Assembly: GCA_020427905.1 (NCBI GenBank)
Contig: JAGQNU010000011.1
Location: 1-9,664 of the forward strand
DNA length: 9,664 nucleotides
DNA from: Candidatus Saccharimonadota bacterium
Lineage (GTDB): Bacteria > Patescibacteriota > Saccharimonadia > Saccharimonadales > UBA7683
Direction: 5' to 3'
A model generated the notes under the pieces. It was not told the origin of the DNA, did no database searches, and worked only from the letters and a program-made list of their open reading frames with translations. Shown piece after piece: positions 4,122-9,664 of this stretch (within the stretch, counting starts at the first letter, position 1; each line of letters opens with the position of its first letter). The position numbers were made by a program, and so were the translations under genes.

Positions 4122-5449
4122 TTTCTAGCAGGTTTATATGTACGCTGCACAACCATGTATCCAGCAAGCCCCCACCACACATACGCAAGCGTGTCGTCCG
4201 CCCAGACATGGAGCAGTAAATTCGCTATACCGAGTCCAATCAGTGAAGCAAACAGTGCCAATCCAAGCGCGTCAGCTCTCATCTCAAACAGTTGTTTTGC
4301 AACAAGCAATATAATCACAACAAACAGTAGCGTACCAACAATACCCACCTCCTGCCCCACCTGCAGATAATAATTCTCACTCAGATTTATACCGTCTGGG
4401 TCATAGAACGAGGCTGGCCCGGCACAACCAGGCCCACAACCAAGCAGTGGGCGTTCAGCAATGTCACCCAGTGCGTTCTTGGCCGAATCTACATGTGCGC
4501 TATTAGATGTCACCGCGGGACCGATGTCTGGGTTATCATGCAGAATGACGTTCTGCACAAACGATGTGCCTCGCAGCTGAAATGCCAGTGCGCCTGCAAC
4601 GAGTACACCAACTACCCCAATACTAATAAGACGCTTCTGCCACATCAACGGCACGCTCAGTAGAATATACACACCACATGCGACAACAAACCCAAGCCAC
4701 GCAGAACGTGAGTGTGACCCATAGAGTAATACCAAACCGCCAAGACTTACTAGTGAAAGAACCACTGCCTTCAATCTGTCTTTTGCAAAGTAACGACGAA
4801 CCAGGTCAAGTGCTACGACAAGTGGCAGAATCAGATATGCGCCAAGCGGATTTGGCCCACGCAGTGTACTCATATAGCGCAGTTGGTCAAGCTGTTGATC
4901 AATGGTGTGAAACGGCGCAATCGTGGTGTTCTTATCATAACCAAACCAGGTGAGATAGTCGTACGGCAACACAAACATTTGCAGTAACCCAACTACCACG
5001 ACGCCAACAAATGGCACAAGGAGTGCCGCGAGCACCACCCTCCGTGGTGGCTTCAGGTAATAAAACAGAATCTGCGAGACCGCAAAGAAGCTGACAATTC
5101 TGAGATTAATACTGAGCCCCACAACCAGTGGCTCGGTTTGATTGCCGACGATAAGCAGACTCACAATGTGCAGAGCTCCATAGACGATAATCAACTTGTT
5201 GTACCACCTCGACCACAGTGCCTGGCGCATTCTTGTATCCGTAAAAGTCGGCACCAACGATACCAGAACAAGGATGGCCAACAGCACCTCCTTCCAGGAC
5301 TTCCAGGCCTCAACTGGTCCAATCGTAGTACCACCCCAGGTTGAAATAAAGGCATGAAACGGTAACAGCAGCATAATCAGTCCCCAGCCAACAGCCATGG
5401 TCTGTATTGGGAGCGTCGCCTGTTTGAATTGTTTTAATAACGTCCGCAC
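4112..5449 (-). CDS. O-antigen ligase / Wzy_C family membrane protein
   Basis: A large polytopic membrane protein (445 residues from GTG 5449) with roughly ten to twelve hydrophobic segments. It carries the Wzy_C signatures: GSHSRSAWLGFVVA (residues 244-257) at the start of a helix, then a big extracytoplasmic loop containing HVDSAKNALGDIAERPLLGCGPG (319-341) and NLSENYYLQVGQEVGIVGTLLF (355-376). Family members transfer or polymerise lipid-linked glycans at the outer face of the membrane: O-antigen ligases, Wzy polymerases and protein O-oligosaccharyltransferases. I cannot tell which applies. The family's common HN/HS in the late loop is Glu-Asn here. A TTG at 5500 would extend it by 17 residues into the divergent gene; I prefer GTG 5449 because a -10-like TATCAT lies 7 nt upstream. 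First gene of the arm with gtrA and the LexA-like gene. Confidence 0.85.
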   Translation of the reverse strand: MRTLLKQFKQATLPIQTMAVGWGLIMLLLPFHAFISTWGGTTIGPVEAWKSWKEVLLAILVLVSLVPTFTDTRMRQALWSRWYNKLIIVYGALHIVSLLIVGNQTEPLVVGLSINLRIVSFFAVSQILFYYLKPPRRVVLAALLVPFVGVVVVGLLQMFVLPYDYLTWFGYDKNTTIAPFHTIDQQLDQLRYMSTLRGPNPLGAYLILPLVVALDLVRRYFAKDRLKAVVLSLVSLGGLVLLYGSHSRSAWLGFVVACGVYILLSVPLMWQKRLISIGVVGVLVAGALAFQLRGTSFVQNVILHDNPDIGPAVTSNSAHVDSAKNALGDIAERPLLGCGPGCAGPASFYDPDGINLSENYYLQVGQEVGIVGTLLFVVIILLVAKQLFEMRADALGLALFASLIGLGIANLLLHVWADDTLAYVWWGLAGYMVVQRTYKPARNRS

Positions 5450-5456
5450 TACAGTA

Positions 5457-5462
5457 ATGATA
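5457..5462 (-). promoter_or_regulatory. Possible -10 element for the ligase operon
   Basis: Minus strand TATCAT ends 7 nt before the GTG at 5449, so transcription would begin at or next to the start codon. No ribosome site and no good -35 are visible. It overlaps the -10 of the divergent transferase gene by 2 bp. Confidence 0.35.
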
Positions 5463-5466
5463 CAAT
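5458..5466 (+). promoter_or_regulatory. Extended -10 promoter of the sugar-transferase operon
   Basis: The plus strand reads TGATACAAT, an extended -10 (TGn + TACAAT). The expected start is near 5473, giving a leader of about 20 nt with GAGG at 5483-5486, 7 nt before the GTG start at 5494. No clear -35 is present. Confidence 0.55.
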
Positions 5467-5493
5467 ATTTAGTAATGTTAGCGAGGACACCCC

Positions 5494-6933
5494 GTGCCAA
5501 CTAAAACTGTTCGTCTGTTTACCATCGCCCTAGTGCTCAGTGATATTTTTGCTATTTTGGCTGCCTTCACGATCGCCTACATTCTGCGAGTGCAACTTGA
5601 TGCCCGTCCGCTGATAACCAGCGTTAGTGCCACTGACTATATTCAGATATTTGTAGTACTGACACCATTCTGGCTGCTCACCTTTGCATCGTTGGATTTA
5701 TACAACCCCAAGGTCTACCAGAAACGCCTAACTGAAGTTGGCAAGCTGCTGGTTGGTGCCTTCCTCGGCATACTACTCGTGATTGGCTTTGCCTTTGTAT
5801 TTGACATGCGCGTCTTCCCAGCCCGACTCGTTGCCGTCTACGCCGCATTCTTAGTGTTTGTTCTGCTCGTACTTGGGCGTGAGGTCTTACGTCAACTACG
5901 TACCGCAGCGTTTCAATACGGTCGCGGCATTCAGCGCGTACTGGTAATTGGCAGTGGTTCTGTGGCTGAAGATATCGTGAAGAACCTGAAGGACACTGCC
6001 AACTCCGGCTATAACATCGTCGCCATCTGCGGCACCGGTGCTGCCTACGGCAAAGCCAAAAAGTTTACTAATCTCGATAACGCCCTTGGTGCACTGAAGA
6101 CAATGGACATCGATACCATCATTCAAACCGAGTTATTTACTGACACCGCAAAAAATCGCCAAGTCTATGAGAGCGCTGTAACTAATCATGTCGGCTACAG
6201 CTTCATCCCCGGAGAGGTTGAGCTCTACTCTGGCAGCAACGTCGTCGATGTCCTCAACGGCTATCCAATCATCTCCGTCTCACAGACACCACTCTTTGGC
6301 TGGGGTGAGGTGGTCAAACGCGGCTTTGATGTCCTCGTCAGTCTGACGCTCCTTGTTGTGCTCAGCCCACTGTTGCTACTACTCGTGACCGCTCAGAAGA
6401 TTGTGAATCCTGGCAAAGTATTGTTCAAACACGAGCGCGTGACACTGCGCGGTAAAAAATTCAATGTCTATAAGTTTAGATCTATGCGTCGCAAAAAAGG
6501 TTTTGAAGATGCCCTCGCCAGCGATGAGTTTAGAGCCATGGGCCGTGAAGATTTGGCGACTGAATATGAGAAGAACTTTAAGGTTGAGAACGATCCGCGC
6601 GTCACGCCATTTGGCAACTTCCTGCGCAAAACATCACTCGACGAGCTGCCGCAACTCTTTAACATCTTGAAGGGTGACCTCAGTCTCGTTGGCCCACGCC
6701 CCATGCTTGCCACTGAGATCGATGCCAAGTACTCAAAGACTAGTGGCGCCTCACTCCTCTCCGTCCGGAGCGGCCTCACAGGCCTATGGCAAGTCTCGGG
6801 TCGTAGTGACATCACTGATGAGCAGCGTATTCAACTTGAGCTCTACTACGTACAAAACTGGAGCTTCTGGCTCGATATCAAAATTCTGATAAAAACAGTT
6901 GGTGTAGTCCTCAAACGACGTGGAGCACAGTAG
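5494..6933 (+). CDS. Polyprenyl-phosphate sugar-1-phosphate transferase (WbaP/CpsE-like)
   Basis: A 479-residue membrane enzyme of the exopolysaccharide polyprenyl glycosylphosphotransferase type. It starts glycan synthesis by moving a sugar-1-phosphate from a nucleotide sugar onto undecaprenyl phosphate at the inner face of the membrane. Four N-terminal membrane helices (about 8-30, 49-66, 83-103, 108-128) are followed by a Rossmann-like domain ([14 protein letters not shown], 149-162). The catalytic PglC-like domain comes next: [18 protein letters not shown] (275-292) is the re-entrant helix with its Ser-Pro break, followed by VYKFRSM (325-331), [27 protein letters not shown] (366-392) with the Asp383-Glu384 catalytic pair, LSLVGPRP (396-403) and [12 protein letters not shown] (426-437). 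Length and domain order are normal. The sugar specificity cannot be read. GTG start with GAGG 7 nt upstream. The next gene begins immediately after its TAG. Confidence 0.93.
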   Translation: MPTKTVRLFTIALVLSDIFAILAAFTIAYILRVQLDARPLITSVSATDYIQIFVVLTPFWLLTFASLDLYNPKVYQKRLTEVGKLLVGAFLGILLVIGFAFVFDMRVFPARLVAVYAAFLVFVLLVLGREVLRQLRTAAFQYGRGIQRVLVIGSGSVAEDIVKNLKDTANSGYNIVAICGTGAAYGKAKKFTNLDNALGALKTMDIDTIIQTELFTDTAKNRQVYESAVTNHVGYSFIPGEVELYSGSNVVDVLNGYPIISVSQTPLFGWGEVVKRGFDVLVSLTLLVVLSPLLLLLVTAQKIVNPGKVLFKHERVTLRGKKFNVYKFRSMRRKKGFEDALASDEFRAMGREDLATEYEKNFKVENDPRVTPFGNFLRKTSLDELPQLFNILKGDLSLVGPRPMLATEIDAKYSKTSGASLLSVRSGLTGLWQVSGRSDITDEQRIQLELYYVQNWSFWLDIKILIKTVGVVLKRRGAQ

Positions 6934-8052
6934 GTGGCTAAACATTCATCGCCCAAAGTTGCGATCGTGCATGATTGGCTCACCAACATGGGTGGCGCAG
7001 AACCGCTGGTTCTAGAGCTGCACAAACTCTACCCTGATGCGCCAATCTACACCTCAACCTTTGATAGAAAGAACATGCCCGCCTTTGCCGATTTAGACAT
7101 CCGCACGACCTATCTCGATCGCTGGCTGCCGGGCTTTATCCGTCACAAACATATCCTCTGGCCAGTCCTTCGTGCCCATGCATTCAGAAGACTCAATATG
7201 AGTGAGTACGATCTCATCATCAGCAGCTCCACTGCTGAGTCGAAGGCGGTGAAGAAGCGTCCGGGTGCAACCCACATCTGCTACTGCAACACGCCAACAC
7301 GCTACTATTGGAGCCACTACGAGGAGTTTAAAAACAGCTTCCATTTTGGCCCACTGAACATAATCATCAAGCCAGTCATCCGCCCGTTTGTCTGGTGGAT
7401 GAGAAGGCTTGATTTGAAGGCGGTTGCAGATGTTGACCACTTTATGGCTAACAGCTCTGAGGTACAAAAGCGCATCAAACTCTACTACAACCGTGACAGC
7501 GCCGTCGTCTGGCCCGCCGTTGACGTCGAAAGATTTATGAAGAAGTCAGACGCTAAACGCAGTGGCTTCGTTATATGGGGCCGCCACGTCCCGTACAAGC
7601 GCTTTGATCTTGCTGTCCAAGCCTGTAATAAACTGAAAGTTCCCCTGACTGTTGTCGGCGCTGGGCCAGAAACCGCGCATTTAAAAAACCTCGCTGGCCC
7701 AACTATCACCTTTACCAGCAGGGTCTCAGATGAAGAACTTGTCAGCTTGGCGCACAGTGCAGAGGGATTCTTGTTCCCAGGTGAAGAAGACTTCGGTATC
7801 GCCCCAGTAGAAGCCATCGCCGCCGGCACGCCGGTAATCGCCTTTAACTCAGGTGGTGCCCGCGACTATGTGATTGAAGGTAAAACCGGCACCTTCTTTA
7901 ATAAACAGACCGTTGGCAGTCTCGTAAATACAATGAAGAAGTTCAAGCACAAAAACTACGACGTAGCTGAGATGCAGACCTTCGCCAAGCAATTCTCCCC
8001 CACCCGCTTCCGCCGCGAAGTCAAAGCCTTCATCAAAACCCACACCAACTAG
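6934..8052 (+). CDS. Family 4 glycosyltransferase (WbaZ-like)
   Basis: A 372-residue GT-B glycosyltransferase of family GT4, resembling the WbaZ mannosyltransferase group. It begins KVAIVHDWLTNMGGAE (8-23), the glycine-rich acceptor-side motif, followed by SEYDLIISSSTAESKAV (90-106) and GATHICYCNTPTRYYW (111-126), all characteristic. The donor half has VIWGRHVPYKRFDLAVQA (213-230), with Arg217 and Lys222 in the usual phosphate-binding places, and PGEEDFGIAPVEAIAAGTPVIAFNSGG (282-308), which contains the EX7E motif (Glu285 and Glu293). It is a retaining enzyme, probably adding the second sugar to the carrier-linked sugar made by the preceding transferase, on the cytoplasmic face. The GTG start directly abuts the TAG of that gene, with GGAG 8 nt upstream inside it, so the two are coupled. 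Donor sugar is unknown; mannose is only suggested by similarity. Confidence 0.92.
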   Translation: MAKHSSPKVAIVHDWLTNMGGAEPLVLELHKLYPDAPIYTSTFDRKNMPAFADLDIRTTYLDRWLPGFIRHKHILWPVLRAHAFRRLNMSEYDLIISSSTAESKAVKKRPGATHICYCNTPTRYYWSHYEEFKNSFHFGPLNIIIKPVIRPFVWWMRRLDLKAVADVDHFMANSSEVQKRIKLYYNRDSAVVWPAVDVERFMKKSDAKRSGFVIWGRHVPYKRFDLAVQACNKLKVPLTVVGAGPETAHLKNLAGPTITFTSRVSDEELVSLAHSAEGFLFPGEEDFGIAPVEAIAAGTPVIAFNSGGARDYVIEGKTGTFFNKQTVGSLVNTMKKFKHKNYDVAEMQTFAKQFSPTRFRREVKAFIKTHTN

Positions 8053-8105
8053 TTTGGTAGTTGATAGTGTATTGTCCGTAGCTGGTAGCCCATGGGCCCC
8101 GCCGT

Positions 8106-8139
8106 TCAGCTAAAACCCGAGTAGCTGAGTGTAGTTTTT
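8106..8139 (+). terminator. Possible terminator of the glycosyltransferase operon
   Basis: TCAGCTA (8106-8112) pairs perfectly with TAGCTGA (8122-8128), a 7-bp stem with a 9-nt loop, and five T residues follow at 8135-8139. The 6-nt gap between stem and T tract makes it weaker than a classic terminator. A second TAGCTG at 8079-8084 can compete for the same arm. Confidence 0.4.
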
Positions 8140-8221
8140 GTCGAGTTAAGAAAAGACTTGTCCGAACAAGTAGTTGAATAGTCGTGAGGAATGCTTGTCA
8201 TTGTCTTTTCGCGACAAAAAC
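8134..8221. other. Long imperfect stem-loop, possible structured RNA or terminator
   Basis: GTTTTTGTCG (8134-8143) pairs with CGACAAAAAC (8212-8221), and just inside, GAAAAGAC (8150-8157) pairs with GTCTTTTC (8203-8210). Together they make 18 bp interrupted by a 6/1 internal loop. Inside this, CTTGT (8157-8161) and ACAAG (8166-8170) form a small hairpin, sharing one base with the arm, and ACAAG can alternatively pair with CTTGT at 8194-8198. Transcription direction is not clear: both convergent genes could read into it. Confidence 0.5.
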
Positions 8222-8265
8222 AAGTGAAGCTAGATCGAGTTTTTGGTGTTATGGCGGAAGTTTTG

Positions 8266-8286
8266 TTACTTTTGCGTCAAAAGTAA
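8266..8286. repeat. Perfect 9-bp hairpin with a 3-nt loop
   Basis: TTACTTTTG (8266-8274), loop CGT, CAAAAGTAA (8278-8286). It resembles the hairpin at 8309-8327 in having a TTTTG-NNN-CAAAA core. It could be part of a bidirectional terminator or one copy of a dispersed repeat. Confidence 0.6.
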
Positions 8287-8308
8287 GTAGATACCTAAAT
8301 AGAAACAA

Positions 8309-8327
8309 GTTTTTTGCTTCAAAAAGC
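8309..8327. repeat. AT-rich triloop hairpin just after the S8 protease stop
   Basis: GTTTTTTG (8309-8316), loop CTT, CAAAAAGC (8320-8327), eight pairs including one G-T. It lies 5 bp beyond the protease stop codon on the minus strand, where a terminator would be expected, but its stem is low in G+C and the downstream minus strand has only a short T run. Confidence 0.45.
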
Positions 8328-8331
8328 GGAA

Positions 8332-9664
8332 CTATTTTCTGAAGAAGAAGTACGGCGTATCAGACACCAACTCACCCTGCCGTGCCCGCACCTCCCACTC
8401 ACCATGGTTCAGCGCCGCACTTGAGAAGTGCCACCCAGCTTTACCATCGCCACCAACATCGGTGTATGGCAGGTAGCGTTCGTAATGAGCTGATGCGTTC
8501 CTAAGCCACACAGTACACCACGTACTCACACCAACCTCACAGCCACTACTGATCGTATCAGACCCTGCGTACAACCCGCCACCACGTACCGTACCAGATT
8601 GTGCTAATACGGGTGTGTCCTCATCTGAATTGAGCGCACCAGCAATCGTAACTGCTTTTGAGACATTAAGCAGCCCATGTCCATATGAGGTTGTATAGAA
8701 CAAGCCGCCAAGCTGCTGAGTACTTGCCATGAGGAGCGCCCGAACATCATCAACCGATGAACTTGGACGGACTGACTTAATGAGAGCTGCAGTCGATGCG
8801 GTAATTGGTGAGGCATACGATGTTCCATAGAGCTGTGTAGCATAGGCACTCGTGCCGTTGCCGTTGACCCAGGTGGGTGACACAATCGACCCAGAGCCTG
8901 GAGCAACGATATCAAGCCGTTCGCCGTAGCTACTAAAGCTTGCCCGTGCATTACTGCTCGTAGTCGCACCAACAGCGATCACTTTATCGTTATTAGCCGG
9001 GAAGGTAATATAGCCAGTCACCTGGCCCGTGCATGGTCCGTCTGAACCTGGGTTGCCGCAATTACCTGCAGCCGCCACGACCACTACGTTGTTATCGTAA
9101 GCATACTCCACCGCTGCCTCAACAGTTGGATCATTGCCCGATGTGCCAAGACTCATGTTGATAACGTCTGCACCATTATCAACTGCGTAGTAAATTGCTT
9201 CTGCCACGTCGTCGCTGTACCCAGAACCACTGTCGTCAATAACCTGTAGTGGCATAACCGATACGTCTCGGCTAATCGCGGTCGTACCAATACCATTATC
9301 CCCAACCGCACCAACCAGGCCAGACGTCTCGGTGCCATGCGAGGTACCCTCACCGTTTGGATCATCAACACCCGCTTGCGGGTTATTATCTCCAGGGTCA
9401 TTCACGTAGGTGTATGGTACAAAATCCCAGCCAAGGTAGTCGTCGATGTAACCATTGCCGTCATCGTCAACCCCATTTGTATCTTTGCCACCACCCTGCT
9501 CACCACTGTTATAGTGCCAGTGCGCCGCAAGGTCTTGGTGGGCCAACGCAAAGCCGGTATCAATCACAGCAACCGTCACGGAGCTACTACCCGTTGTGGT
9601 GTTCCAGGCACTCGGTGCATTGACTGCGTCAAAGTACCAGGCGGACCCATAGTATGGATCATTT
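8332..9664 (-). CDS. Subtilisin-family (S8) serine protease, 5' end beyond the window
   Basis: The reading frame stays open to the right edge, so 444 codons including the stop are visible and the true start, signal peptide and any propeptide lie outside. Counting from the edge, NDPYYGSAWYFDAVNAPSAW (1-20) is the usual lead-in to the subtilase domain. The catalytic triad is clear: Asp35 in VAVIDTG, His109 in GTSHGTETSG, Ser282 in GTSYASP, with oxyanion Asn201 in AAAGNCG. An acidic DTNGVDDDGNGYIDDYLGWDF insert (61-81) looks like a calcium-binding loop. About 95 residues follow the domain (from ~350) and may form a small beta domain or attachment region, ending FFFRK. Members are secreted or surface-bound and degrade proteins or process surface proteins. 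A GTG at 9579 is only an internal codon, not the start. It converges on the glycan operon. Confidence 0.93.
   Translation of the reverse strand, partial: NDPYYGSAWYFDAVNAPSAWNTTTGSSSVTVAVIDTGFALAHQDLAAHWHYNSGEQGGGKDTNGVDDDGNGYIDDYLGWDFVPYTYVNDPGDNNPQAGVDDPNGEGTSHGTETSGLVGAVGDNGIGTTAISRDVSVMPLQVIDDSGSGYSDDVAEAIYYAVDNGADVINMSLGTSGNDPTVEAAVEYAYDNNVVVVAAAGNCGNPGSDGPCTGQVTGYITFPANNDKVIAVGATTSSNARASFSSYGERLDIVAPGSGSIVSPTWVNGNGTSAYATQLYGTSYASPITASTAALIKSVRPSSSVDDVRALLMASTQQLGGLFYTTSYGHGLLNVSKAVTIAGALNSDEDTPVLAQSGTVRGGGLYAGSDTISSGCEVGVSTWCTVWLRNASAHYERYLPYTDVGGDGKAGWHFSSAALNHGEWEVRARQGELVSDTPYFFFRK

Larger units (their letters stand above)
8053..8331. other. 279-bp non-coding region between convergent genes, rich in inverted repeats
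   Basis: No credible gene is visible on either strand. The region separates the glycosyltransferase and the S8 protease, which converge here, so at least one terminator is expected. It holds a stem-loop with a trailing T tract (8106-8139), a long paired element (8134-8221) and two AT-rich triloop hairpins (8266-8286, 8309-8327). The density of pairing is higher than in any other gap in the window. Confidence 0.7.

Noticed and set aside
3877..4209. Minus-strand reading frame of 110 codons across the ligase/gtrA junction
   Set aside because: It overlaps two well-supported genes in another frame, and its product has no recognisable character.
5450..5500. TTG start for the ligase at 5500
   Set aside because: It would overlap the divergent transferase gene, has no ribosome site, and lies upstream of the likely promoter.
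8100..8201. 31-codon minus-strand reading frame beginning at an ATG near 8199
   Set aside because: It has no ribosome site and a Ser/Thr-rich product, and it coincides with the paired-arm element, which explains the sequence better.
9577..9579. GTG as the start of the S8 protease
   Set aside because: The frame remains open upstream and encodes the conserved subtilase lead-in, so the gene extends past the window edge.
1..9664. CRISPR arrays, insertion sequences, attachment sites or phage genes
   Set aside because: I saw no regularly spaced repeats, transposase or integrase motifs, or target-site duplications. The tRNA is not flanked by a repeat of its 3' end apart from the terminator's inverted arm.

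Overview
The window most likely comes from a Patescibacteria/CPR genome, with Candidatus Saccharibacteria (TM7) the best guess. This rests on the gene set: a GtrA / polymer-ligase / PglC-WbaP-type sugar transferase locus, DUF4386 and SemiSWEET proteins, and a LexA-like DNA-binding protein without its protease half. Base composition is intermediate and genes are densely packed. The tRNA encodes its own CCA end. Stops are mainly TAG and TAA, with one TGA, which fits genetic code 11. The lineage call is an inference and could be wrong at phylum level. Nothing in the window resembles a plasmid, phage, transposon or CRISPR array.

Layout. Bases 26-1680 hold five small genes on the minus strand. In transcription order they are a SemiSWEET-like protein (1680-1426), a 55-aa membrane protein (1369-1202), a DUF4386 membrane protein (1185-556), a 62-aa two-helix membrane protein (540-352) and a YdeI/OmdA-like protein (343-26). 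The last four are spaced 8-16 nt apart and follow an extended -10 promoter at 1398-1406, so they look like one operon. On the plus strand at 1827-2243 is an unrecognised 138-aa protein with a promoter placed so that its mRNA should be leaderless. Convergent to it, at 2853-2266, is an unrecognised 195-aa acidic soluble protein with a very strong Shine-Dalgarno site. Next on the minus strand is tRNA-Asn(GTT), with a clear sigma70-type promoter and an intrinsic terminator.

Bases 3192-8052 form a cell-surface glycan locus built from two divergent arms. The minus arm carries an O-antigen-ligase-family membrane protein, a GtrA-family membrane protein and the LexA-type winged-helix protein, the last two overlapping by 4 nt. 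The plus arm carries a polyprenyl-phosphate sugar-1-phosphate transferase and a family-4 glycosyltransferase that abut exactly. The two arms diverge from about 45 bp where the predicted -10 elements overlap. A plausible joint role is as follows: the transferase primes an undecaprenyl-phosphate carrier with a sugar phosphate, the glycosyltransferase extends it, GtrA may help flip a lipid-linked sugar, and the ligase transfers or polymerises the glycan outside the membrane.

Bases 8053-8331 are non-coding and unusually rich in inverted repeats. They lie between the glycosyltransferase and a convergent subtilisin-family (S8) protease. The protease is open to the right edge of the window, so its N-terminus and any signal peptide are not visible.

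I did not find a clear-cut unknown defence or mobile system. The points most worth checking are the protease-less LexA-like regulator beside a 22-bp palindrome, the structured intergenic element at 8134-8221, the overlapping divergent promoters at 5449-5494, and the leaderless gene starts.
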